From: Sperchopsis tessellata
Taxonomy: Eukaryota; Arthropoda; Insecta; Coleoptera; Hydrophilidae
DNA length: 39,987 nucleotides
Direction of reading: 5' to 3'
NCBI GenBank assembly: GCA_033557685.1
Contig: JAWQRN010000088.1
Span: 1 to 39,987, forward strand
Shown: positions 1-10,315 of the stretch, one piece after another
Numbering within the stretch: position 1 is the first letter of the stretch
Layout of the letters: each line of letters opens with the position of its first letter
Translations under genes and position numbers: made by a program
Notes under the pieces: model-generated
The model's database searches: none
Seen by the model: the letters and a program-made list of their open reading frames with translations, nothing else
What the model was told of the DNA's origin: nothing

Positions 1-716
1 ATCCAGGGTTCCAACTGGAATTGGGTTCTTTTACGTGCACGTGGTCTTCATTTTACCTACAATACACGGGACCCACCGTATTACGTCCCTCCCTGAAGAC
101 GAGCACTAGAAAGACTCTTCCCTAATAATAAAAAACTGACCGCCTCTGGGTCTCGAACCCTACGAAGCTACGAGACGGCTACAAAAAGGAAGTTATGAGG
201 GTTAACTCTAAGGTCGATTTTTGCTTAAAATGGCTCGCGGGACTGAAAAATCAGGGCTGCCAAAAAAAACCTATGAGTTTAAAAAAATACACTTGGTAAA
301 AATATAAAAAAAAATAAAAATGTTGAGCAACAGTTTTTATTTAAATTGGGTGATTTGATTTGGACTGACCCTATATTAATTTAATAAACAAATAAATATA
401 AAATATTGTGTGAAACTACAGTATCTACTTTGTTCGGTATAACATGCACTAAATACATTGCGGAGAGATTTAGCTTACCGTCACATTACAAAATTGGTTA
501 AAAAGCCCTCCAATGGAACAAACACAATTTTTCCTCAAATTGAACTAACACTTAATGTACAACAATAATTTCACTTGATATGAGTTACAGATAACATTAA
601 TACTAGCAAAATTCGGAACACAATATACGTTGAGAACCCTAATTGCTTCTTAACGAAACGAAATAATATTCATATAACTAAAGTGGAAAAAAAGATATTT
701 TAAAAATATGTATACA
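1..716. other. AT-rich flank with a possible repeat fragment at its start
   Basis: No gene is seen. Bases 1-190 are less AT-rich than the rest. On the minus strand, about 140-160, there is a GGTTCGAGACC string that matches a tRNA/SINE B box (GGTTCGANNCC), with no properly spaced A box. It may be the end of a dispersed repeat, but no family could be assigned. Confidence 0.3.
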
Positions 717-722
717 TTTATT
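717..722 (-). promoter_or_regulatory. poly(A) signal of the RNF8-like gene
   Basis: AATAAA on the minus strand, directly after the TGA of the distal last exon, giving an extremely short 3' UTR. Confidence 0.55.
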
Positions 723-723
723 C

Positions 724-894
724 TCAGAATTTGTACGGTAACAGACTACAAAAACGGTGATTCATTGATCTTGGATTAGGACATATACACGGTCTATAGA
801 GTCCAAGTTTTACATCATAGGCTAGTAAAGGTTCACGTTCTCTAATAACCATACAACGGCTTCGTTTTTCATCTGAACTTCTAAGGCTTACAAT
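724..894 (-). CDS. Rnf8: RNF8-like gene, distal candidate last exon
   Basis: This exon follows a TTTCAG acceptor, is in phase 0 after the RING exon, has 56 codons and ends in TGA. An AATAAA on the same strand starts two bases past the stop. From its first residue it aligns without gaps to the remembered end of vertebrate RNF8 (pattern V-x3-SS-x2-K ... R-x4-I-RER). It then continues into a Cys/Pro-rich tail unlike the vertebrate protein. This is the best match for the conserved C-terminal helix that flanks the RING. Confidence 0.72.
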   Translation of the reverse strand: MVSLRSSDEKRSRCMVIREREPLLAYDVKLGLYRPCICPNPRSMNHRFCSLLPYKF

Positions 895-3757
895 CTGAAA
901 CAGACACATCTTCCTTGTAGTATGAACAATTTGTTCGTAATTCCACGTGCAAGTCGTTACGTTTTCAATAAAACATTCTATTATACACCTGGGTGTTAAT
1001 GAATATAAGTATTATTGTATTGTTACTATTAATTTAGAAACAAATAAACGACCAAAGTTGTGGTGGGTTTACTACAAAATGAAATAGCCCAATTTCCTGC
1101 AATATTTGTCTATAAGAATATCCTAAAAAACATGAGTTCTTGCACTAGTTTGTATGGACAAACAGACAATGAAAATTTCATCAAAAAGTAAAAAACAATT
1201 AAGATAAAAATACCTACACTAATGTTGTTACTAAGAAAATGACAATTTTAATAATATATATAATAATTAAAAGAGTAAAATACAGGGACATTGCGAAGGG
1301 AAAAAGTGAAGAAAAATTTCACATCAGGCAAATTATGAAAAAATAAATATTTATATAATTAATTTGTACATAAATCTATCTAATTAAGAGTTTAACGAAC
1401 GAATATAGTGTAATCTTAATAGAAAATTATAATAATCATTGAAATCGTCAATATCATCAAGCTCATCATCCGAAGAGTCTTCCCAATCTGAATCATCAAA
1501 TGGCAATGCTATGGGTATGGTTTCTCGAGTGGTGATCACATTTATCCGCCTGACTTTTTCTTCTTCACGATATTTACCAAAAATCTGAAAAACATAGGAT
1601 CCTATACGTTAGGAGGTTTCCTTGAAAACATGAACAAGAAGTTCTTGAAAAGCAATTATTGCCATTGTTAGATCCACGTTATTTCCAAAACTCTTCAAAT
1701 CTGTCCAACTATTGGTTTAGAAAAAGCTTTCTTAAAATAGGGTGTGATCATCAAAAAAGATTACCAGAAGGCGATATAAATGTAAAGCCTTACCCTTGAT
1801 AGCATAACCGGATGAAAGAAGATTTCAAATCTAGGCTGTGTAAGAAGTAATTTAGAGAATTACTGCGATGTTCACAAACCTGCATTATCATAATATTTTC
1901 GACCACCGTCGAGAACTCCTGCAAAGTGCTGATGGGCTTCATACACAACATATTTTTTTGTAAATTGGAATAATATTCTTCATGTTTTAAACAATAAGAA
2001 AGTGTCATGGCCTTATTTGAAAAGCTGAATTACATCACAAATTAAAAATAAAGAAAAACCACACAAAAATTCTACCATAAAGAAAGAATACTATTACGCA
2101 GGCTGTAGAAATCAAACTTAACAAATCGTTGCAGAACCAAAGAGTCTGTATATAACAAACAGCATGGTTACTAATATAATACATAGCAAGGTCCTAACAA
2201 CACCAGGAACGAGATTGACTACGTATCTATACAACAACGCAACAGATGACGAAACTTGGATATATTCGTATGAACCAGAAACTAAACAACAATCCACTGT
2301 TTGGGTGTTCCAAGATGAACCGAATCCCACAAAAGATGTTCTTCACGAAGTACTTCCAAGAAAATGATCACTTGTTTCTTCGGTTGTACTGGACATGTCG
2401 CAACCATTCCTTTAGAGGGTTGAAAAACACTGAATGGTTTACAACAATTTGTTTGCCAGAAGTCGTCGACGAAATCATGAAAAGCATCCGAAAACGTCGC
2501 ATCATTCTTCATCATGAAAACGCCAACTCTCCTACAGACAACAACAATTGATTATTTGAAGGAGAAAAATATCGAATTAATGTCTCATTGACCGTTTTCA
2601 TATGTTTTATCGCCTAACGACTTTTTTTTTATCCCAATGTCAAACAAAAAATGCGTGGACAGCGATTTTCATCACCTCAAGAAGCTGTTGAAACCTTCAA
2701 GAACCATGTTTTTGAGATAAGTGATGAGTGAGAGATACAAATGTTTCGAGAATTGGTTTGAACGCATGTTAAAGAGTATAAATCTTAAAGACGAATATTT
2801 TAAAAAGCAATAAAACAGTTTGTTCGAAAAAAAAAATTTTCTTTCCTAGTTTTTGTAAACATTCAAAAGGTAACCCTCGTATACATACTTCGGTGTGTTT
2901 AAGTGTACATGTATTTTTTTTGTGAGTATGCAATGAAAGTAAGTGTGTATAAATAAGTGTATGTATGTGTGTGGGATCACATTAGTCGATTCTTACGACA
3001 CGCAGTGACCATAACGATGGGAGTATTCTACCCCGCTCCCATACGGGTGATGAGAACGATTGAAATTGAAACAGCTGTGGTACAAAAACTTACTATGACC
3101 GTCAAAAATCTAATTAAGAAGTATTTCAACTAGAGATTAGAAACAAAAGTGCTGCTCTCGAAGAATACAAAGATGCCGATAATTTGTATCATATAAAACA
3201 ATAAGAAAAATAGCATCCGGGGATATAAGACATACGTGATAGCGACATCAAAATATGAAAAAAAATAGAGACTTACAAACATGCAGCATGAGAATGCAAT
3301 TTGCGAGATACTAATTCACATATGTTATCTTTTAAACAGATGTGGCCCTTATGGGCTTTGTGTTATTTTCTTAACTAAAAAAAACTGCTTTTAGGAATAA
3401 AAAATTTCTGTTTGTAAAATCACTATGCCGTCTTCAAATATATAAAAATATTGTTTACAATCGAATTTTAAAAGTTTTCTTCAATAAATCAAACTAAATA
3501 ACATTAAAAACAACAACTATAAATAATGCTTAGAACTAGGTATTTTTATTTTAATTTTTAGGTAAATCTCTAGTAAAGAGCAGTTTAGACTGATTGAAAA
3601 CTCATGCAAACAACATAAAAATTAAATTAAGCTACAGTTTCACTCTGAAGACCATCTTTATAGTCTCAATTTATCGTGCCAAAGTATCAATGACCATGTT
3701 TTTTCAGTTATCTGTAAATCAATAACGAACACCGAATGTATTGGTTTAACTTAAAAT

Positions 3758-3791
<34 letters not shown>

Positions 3792-6700
3792 ATGTACCAT
3801 GGTTAATTATTTTTTAATTTACTAATTGTCCTTATTGGGCACTATCACTACACTTACATGCTACGATTGTTTCGGGATCGAATCCTTTCTTCAGGCTGTC
3901 AGCTCCTGTTGGTGGCTGACTATACACTGTGTACTATCAGCCACCAACAGGAACTGACAGCCTGAAGAAAGGATTTGATCCCGGATCAATCATAGCACAA
4001 AAGTGTAGTGATAGTTCCCAACAAAGACAATAAGTAAATTAAAAAAAATATATATATATACATACAATAACATGTGCAAGACAACAGAAGGGGAAACCAC
4101 GGGGTTTCAAGTCTAAATATATACAACATAAAGTTAAAGAAAGAACTTGTATAACTGATTTCTGTTTTTCTGCTGTATATTTCCGTACAAACATGCATCG
4201 CGACACAGATACTACATTCGCACTCCGTAGCGAAACGGTTATAAAACACCTTCATGAAAGATAGTCGAAAATTCAAAATGCAGGTCAGAACTTCACAATA
4301 GAACCAACAAAATCTATCATTAAGAAACAGTAAAAATAGAACGATGACAAATAAAATAAGTATAAATATTACATTAAGAGAACGCCTTTAAAAAATAAAA
4401 GTTTGCATAATTTTTGAATTAACTTTGAATGGAAATATAAAAAACAAGATATACTAACCCGGTTGATGAAACTATCTAAAACGATCGTCGCCGATTCTGA
4501 AGTGATCTTTTTCCTGCAGATGGGGCACAGGGAGTTTTTGCTCTTCCAGCGGTTTATGCAGAATTTGCAGAACGTGTGCGAGCAATTGAGAGTGACGGCC
4601 TTGATGAAGAGTTCAGTGCATATACTGCAGTGGAATTCGTCTTCGACGGCCTCGTCTACCGCTTGCTGTATATTCAAAGCTGCAGTAGCAGCATTTTGAG
4701 CGGGTTCCTGGGCGTTAACTTCGGGCACCTGGTGACCTTCTTTAACGGGTTGGGGGTTCTGCTTCGGTTGATCTGTATTGGTTAATTCGTCCTCACTGTT
4801 ATCCTTATGGACTTGTGTTACCACAAGAGATTTTACTGGGTTCGCTGTGCCATTTGTTGGTTTGAGTTCGGACGGTTTTTCTTGGGATGTGGATCCTGGT
4901 TCTGATGGACATCCTACACACACACACACATTTTAAGTTATTTTCTGTATCAAAAAGCAAATGATATATTGGAAATAATAATTAATAATAATAGAATAAT
5001 CTTTTGGGGACAAATCATTGTTTGCTAATAGAAAAAAAAAAACAAAACAAATAGAAGTCCATTCATTTCTGTAGCCGCCTAATCTAGCACATACACTGCT
5101 TCATCCTTTTTTTGTATGCCAGTATAACTTAGACCTATAAGTTTGCAAAAAAAAAATTAAAAAACTAACCTGCATTTCCTGGAGCATCCTCAGGTTTTTG
5201 AGTTATTTGGGTATCATTTTCATGGGTGGAGACTTCTTGTGCACGTGCTGTAACACCGATTATATCTTCTATATTTTGCACTTCTGAAGACGCCGATGTT
5301 ACTTCGGGCATTACAGATTCTACCATGACAGAATCCGCAAAAGCTATCAGATCTTCAGTTAGCGGTGAACCAGGGTCAGACGCTGTCGGAGGTATAGAGA
5401 AGATAAACTTATAGTTTTCACTGAGAATAATGGAACTACCATGTGCTATTCTGGTGGGTCTATTTTTCTCTAATCTGGTTCCGCACATTAATATACCATT
5501 CGAGCTCTAAAAGAATTAAGGATACATACTATTATTAACATATAATCCAGGAGTATAAAAACCAGAGAACAACATGGACTCAAGTTATAAACAAGAATAG
5601 CACAAGATATAAGTGAATGGAGAGACTTTTGATTAGAATCGTTATCTAAATCAAGGTGCAAAAAAGTGAGAGAAAAATAACTTCTAAGTGTGTGAGTCTA
5701 GCAAACTAACCACTTTTATATCTTGCAACAAGTAAACTCCTTAGAACATCCTATGTTTCACTAGGAATAAATAGGACATACATACATTATTATTCACTTT
5801 AAAAAAACACAAAGGGTTATCAAGATAAGCTCATGAAAGTCAACCAATTCTCACTGCGGTTTATTAGTCAATTTTAGATCCAGATAGGTACTCACCGTAT
5901 CGGTGATCGTCCATCCGTTGTTAACTTTTTCGAACTGACAATGTTTTCGGGAAATTTGGACTGATGTTATAACATAAGTACAATTTCTAGCTCGTCCAAT
6001 GTCAAACTGAAATAAAAATAAATATAATTAAAACCATATTTACAATATTAAATACAGAGCAATAACAAGCTGTTGGCCATGTTGGGGACAACAGGCTCCT
6101 AGCACGTTTGAATTTTTTATTCAACAATATCAACAAGAGCCTCGGGGAAAAGGTTTTAGATTCTTATAAAGCAGTTGATTATGCTGATGAAAAAATGGTA
6201 TAGCAGGAAGTTATTTATATTATTTGTCTAATAAATAAAGTTAGGAATACTATTAACAGGCAAAAACACAACAAAGTACCTGGGGCCGATGGTATCCCAA
6301 TAGATCTCCTACAGAATGGAGGACCTGAACTGAAATAAATTCATAAACTGGTGGCCTATATTTGTGACACTGAAGAAATCCCTAACGACTGGCGCAAGAG
6401 TATCATATGTCCAATATACAAGAAAGGAGATAAACTCAACTACAGAAACAATAGAAGCTTATCCCTCCTATGCACTGCATACAAAATCGTTACTTCCATA
6501 ATAAGAGAGAAACTGGAGACATATACAGAGACCATAAATGGAGTCTATCAGGGAGGATTCGAACCAGGTAAATCTACCACGGACCAGCTGTTCATAATCC
6601 AACAAATCCTAGGAAAAAGCTACGATTTAAATATCGATGTCTACCAAGTGTTCATCGACTTCCGGCAGGCGTATGACAGCGTTGACCGAGATAAACTGTA

Positions 6701-8255
6701 TGAAATCATGTTGCAGTTTGGCATCCCCAGTAAACTTGTCCGGCTCACTAAATAAACAATGAGAAACTCTACGTCTTAAGTTAAAGTTCACAACAATCTT
6801 ACAGAACCACTAATAACCCTGAAGGGGCTGAAACAAGGATACGGTCTGGCACCAACACTATTCAACATAGCACTTGAATTCGTGATTAGGAATCTACCGA
6901 TAGACACAAATAGCACACTACTTTATAAATCGAGACAGCTAGTAGTCTATGCAGATGACCTAAATGCGATGTTCAGAGACCTCTGCACCGCCAAAGAAGT
7001 GTATACACAATTAGACGTTGCCGCCAGAGAAGTGGGCATCGCTATAATTGGTACAAAAATGTAAGTACCTAGGCACCACATTGACAAAAACACTAGAAGA
7101 ACCAGTGGAAATAAAGAAACATATTAGGAAGGCAAATTAAACTAACTTTGCATTATTATCATTCTTCAGTGACAAAAACATCCGTAAACGAACAAAGGTA
7201 ATAACCTATAAAACTTTAATACATCCAGTCCCCGTGTATGGAGCGGGGACCTGTACGTTCTGTATGGGATCACAAGATCTAGTCAACATCTTCGAAAGGA
7301 AAATCTTGAGAAGAATTTATGGGCCGGTGAGAGTTGAAGGAAATTGGAGAACCCGATACAACAATGAGCAGTATCAACTGTACGATGACACTGATCTTGC
7401 AACTGTAATTAAATTACGAAAATTGAAGTGGGCCGGACATGTACATAGAATGCATTACAACTCGATCCCGAAAAAGGCATTAAATGGCAGAACTTAAGGT
7501 AAAAGACCAGTTGGTAGACCAAGAGACCATGTGGGAGGATTCCATCCAAAATTACTGCAGGGAGCTCCTGTGATACAGGAATTGGAAGGAAAGGTCAGAG
7601 AAACTTGACAATTGAAGACAAGATATATTGGATGCCAAGGACCGCACAGTGTCCGTCGCGCCATAATGAAGAAGAATAAATGACTTGTTTATGCATATAT
7701 ATAAAAACAGATTTTCCTTTTTAAATTATATTGAAGGAATGTTATAAGATGCTTTCATTTCAAATTTAGTCATCCAGAATATCTAATAACTTGAATTACT
7801 TAAAAAAACACTTTCGCAAGGGTTTTAAATTAAATGATGGAATTATTTTTTTATTTTATGTCGTTTAATGAAAGAATCTGAAAAGTACATATTTCACCAA
7901 AAGATAAAACGTACTTAACCCTCGAAAAATTGCAGTGTGAAAACGTAAACATGTATCCTTTTGAAAAGTATATAACATATCAAATTTGAAGAGTATATCA
8001 CAAAAGGGCAATAAACCTGGCATGTTTTTCATAAAATCATAACAAAAAACTAACAGATAAAAGAACTACTTACTGTAAATAACCTTATGTTAAATGTTTT
8101 ATTAGCAAGACCTTGCAAATCGTTCAACTTTGGCAGAATGGCACGTGGTATGATGCAAAAATAAGGAAATGAAAACAAATGTGTCTTACCTTGTCCTGGG
8201 TAATGAGTATATCTGGGGTACTTTCCACTGTACTCCTTAACAGGGGATAATCCAT
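724..8255 (-). CDS. Rnf8: E3 ubiquitin-protein ligase RNF8-like (FHA + RING), 5 coding exons
   Basis: Exons in reading order are 8255-8190, 6006-5896, 5506-5170, 4913-4459, then one of two last exons, 894-724 (379 aa in total) or 1584-1384 (389 aa). All junctions are GT-AG and the phases close. Residues 1 to about 95 form an FHA phosphothreonine-binding domain: G26-R27, S41-R-K-H44 and N62-G63 are the expected pocket residues. A low-complexity, acidic and Gln-rich linker follows. A C3HC4 RING has ligands C267, C270, C282, H284, C287, C290, C301 and C304. The FHA-RING order and the residues after the RING fit RNF8 better than CHFR, which adds a Cys-rich domain not seen here. RNF8 ubiquitylates chromatin at double-strand breaks after binding phosphorylated MDC1-type adaptors; that role is inferred from the family. 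The start at 8255 was chosen because the 22-residue first exon reads straight into the first FHA strands and ends at a GTAAGA donor. Longer overlapping frames there are not FHA-like. The intron before the last exon holds mobile DNA. Confidence 0.87.
1384..1584 (-). CDS. Rnf8: RNF8-like gene, proximal candidate last exon with acidic tail
   Basis: This exon follows a TTTTTCAG acceptor, is in phase 0 after the RING exon, has 66 codons and ends in TAA. Its first 21 residues align without gaps to both the distal last exon and the RNF8 C-terminus (shared pattern K-x2-R, V-I, R-E). It then runs into a strongly acidic stretch rich in Asp and Ser. A variant poly(A) signal (ATTAAA) lies at 1247-1252 on the minus strand. 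Use of this exon instead of the distal one would give a 389-residue protein. Alternative use is inferred; no transcript evidence is available here. Confidence 0.6.
   Translation of the reverse strand: MFGKYREEEKVRRINVITTRETIPIALPFDDSDWEDSSDDELDDIDDFNDYYNFLLRLHYIRSLNS
2160..2881 (+). mobile_element. 5'-truncated mariner (Tc1/mariner) copy
   Basis: A frameshifted plus-strand reading has the mariner transposase signature DETW followed by IYSYEPETKQQ, then a conserved TTICLPEV block, the second catalytic region with LHHENA, and the RGQRFSSPEEAV block near 2650-2690. Frameshifts and stops break it. The 3' inverted repeat is visible at 2861-2880 (ACGAGGGT when read from the outside) next to a TA. 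No matching 5' terminus is present, so the copy is truncated and dead. It lies in the intron before the RNF8 last exons, antisense to that gene. Confidence 0.85.
2985..3204 (+). mobile_element. Short non-LTR retrotransposon fragment
   Basis: A 27-codon open stretch at 3121-3204 reads FQLEIRNKSAALEEYKDAD. It resembles the segment that links endonuclease and reverse transcriptase in RTE-type elements (pattern LE-x-RN-x4-LEE). The segment before it, 2985-3060, holds a TTAGTCGATTCTTACGACA string that looks like the tail of a dispersed element. Family assignment is tentative. Confidence 0.4.
3816..4040. repeat. Long inverted repeat (foldback element), 104-bp arms
   Basis: Arms 3816-3919 and 3937-4040 are reverse complements with about a dozen mismatches, separated by a 17-base loop. 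Both arms are equal in length without gaps, and both run outward through an A/T tract into (TA)n (about 3760-3790 and 4047-4061). No coding sequence lies inside. It lies in the intron before the RNF8 last exons. It looks like a foldback/MITE-type insertion or a hairpin-forming repeat and was not matched to a known family. Confidence 0.9.
4914..4931. repeat. (CA)n microsatellite at the RNF8 exon 4 acceptor
   Basis: A run of CA on the plus strand, read as TG repeats on the minus strand, leads directly into the TGTGTAG acceptor of the RING exon. Its length could affect splicing of that exon. Confidence 0.7.
6100..7680 (+). mobile_element. Decayed non-LTR retrotransposon (reverse transcriptase to 3' end)
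   Basis: A plus-strand reverse transcriptase reading broken by stops and frameshifts. Visible blocks are PGADGIPIDLLQNGG (6280-6325), the WRKSIICPIYKKGD block (6391-6432), GFEPGKSTTDQLF (6558-6596), FIDFRQAYDSVDRDKLYE (6652-6705), LKGLKQGYGLAPTLFN (6816-6866) and the catalytic YADDL (6949-6963). A C-terminal part with the KLKWAGHVHRM motif follows near 7420-7452. The endonuclease end is missing, so the copy is 5'-truncated. It lies in the first RNF8 intron, antisense to it. The motif set fits RTE-like or related LINEs; the exact clade is uncertain. Confidence 0.9.
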
Positions 8256-10315
8256 ATTTTCTATTCTCTGATAAATCCCACACCAGTAAATATAGTTCTT
8301 CGGCCTCGGATATATCCAAACAACAAACAATTTCCAGTAGAATTGAAAAAAATATCTCAAATTCGTTATAAGAGCAACAATGTTTTGGCAGACCTGTCAA
8401 ATTTGACTGAAGCAAACGATTCTGCGCGTATGGAACAGTAAATTAAGAAACTATGGATCTAACACGAAAAACGTGTTTGTTATGTAGCTTTCCACCACTT
8501 TGCTGAAAGCAAAGTAAATTTTACTAGATAAAACAATAGAAAGTATTCATGAAATATGAAATAAACTGGTTCGGAAATTGATCTCTTTTAAATTCATTTA
8601 ATAGACAAGAAAATAAGTACTTACATAAATAACTATCAAGAAGTACGTACACTAAATGGTATGTTTGTAACTAAAAATAATATATTTATAACATTATCAG
8701 GTACAAATTTATAATAAACTGTTACCATTTGTGTCTACCCCCACTGGCCACCCCTCCAATCAAAAGGTGTATTAAAATCCCCAAGGACTTACCTTTGATC
8801 AGTACATTGGACACAATAAATTACGTAATGACGTCTTTCAAGGTCACCGATAAAATTCACCATTAATAAAGGAAATAAATATGCTATATCTAATTAATAC
8901 ATATAATATATATTAAGTTTAAATAAATTATAATAATCTATATGTTTCTGTGAAGATAAAAATGATTACCGATTACAATATATACTTATACCACTGAAAA
9001 TAGTGTAGAATAATATGTAACGTAATAATTATTCATCAAATGTCAATGAGTTATCTACCTGATTGAGGACCAAACATTCACTAGAAATCATATGATAATA
9101 AAAGCCCTTTATTGTTCAATTCCTGAAAAGGAATAAAATGTACCTATTCTTTGTAGAATTTATTTTCGTTTAGAGATGCATTGTATTTTTTAACTGCTGC
9201 AATAAATAAATATTAAACGATATGTATATTGACCTCTTTTCTCTTACAAATCACATGGTTGATTATTTAAATTTACAAAAGATCAACCTCAATTAAAAAA
9301 AGGCGGCTTGTAAATTTCTTTTTAATCTTATATTAAACACACTAAAAGACAAAACTTGTTTGTTATAGTAATTAGATTTTATTTGAAAGTTTGATATCCT
9401 GTAAATCCATGGTATTCAACCTTCAAAATTTAATACACATTGCGATGGTTTGCAAATCAATAATCAAAATTATTTATGGCAGTAATTATTTAGTTTATTA
9501 TAAATAGGTATATGTGACATACATGATTTTTTTTAAATAATGAGACACCTGAGCTTGGCATTGTTTTTTAAGGCTCTTATGCGAGGCCGGATTGTAGATA
9601 CGTCGTATTCCATGGTCGGTGTGAAAATTTTGATCGATAGCATCAATATCCATCTGTTTTTACTGTTAAGTGCTCAGTTTGGGCAGTTGGGGTTACCAAA
9701 GTTTAGATTATCTAAAAAATTAATAAATTTTAAATCCGTTTATCACAAAGCTCCGTTAGCTCTGAACATCACCTACAAAATGCGGATATGATATGGTTGA
9801 TTTGTATTTTAAATTAAAAATATTAGCACACAAATGTGTTTTTCAATTACGACCGCCTACATGTTAAAGAAACGAACCACTTCCATTTGACAGATAGCTT
9901 CCTCAAATCCTTAATAGTTTGGCCACGTGTAGAACACGATGAAGTTAAAAGAAGTCTAAAAAAATTTGCACGAAAACAAAATGTTTAAATATGTGAACAT
10001 ATTAATTTTATAGGTACTTTAACCACACTTTCACAATCCCTTGTCGTTATTTTAGTCACATGTTTATCATTGCATAACCTAGCTTTTAAGTTATGAAAAT
10101 CATATAATACTCCAACAATTTATTTATTTTAGGTATGAAAAATAACGTAAATATCAACAAAAATTAGGACAATAATTAACAAAGACTTTACCTCTACTAA
10201 CGCCTTAATTTCTTTTAGGTTAGGTAAAAAAATTTGAAGAAACAAACATTCTTATGACCACAGACACAAAGATCTGTGTTCAAATCAAATTTGCATAATT
10301 TAATACCTACTTATA
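8256..10315. other. Spacer between divergent RNF8 and NDUFAF7 genes
   Basis: About 2 kb, very AT-rich. It should hold the promoters and 5' UTRs of both genes, but no TATA box or other core element stands out. The open frame at 9540-9791 (83 codons) shows no domain and no splice context and is treated as chance. Confidence 0.6.

Noticed and set aside
130..190. Possible tRNA gene on the minus strand
   Set aside because: Only a B-box-like string is present; no acceptor stem, anticodon arm or spaced A box can be built.
3661..3725. Possible alternative terminal exon of RNF8 (acceptor TTTACAG, short frame)
   Set aside because: It gives only a short tail without resemblance to RNF8; the exons at 1584 and 894 fit much better.
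8050..8415. A 121-codon minus-strand frame at the RNF8 5' end
   Set aside because: It has no FHA-like sequence. The shorter frame starting at 8255 joins in phase to the FHA exon.
9540..9791. An 83-codon plus-strand frame between RNF8 and NDUFAF7
   Set aside because: No domain, no splice context and low-complexity AT-rich composition; probably chance.
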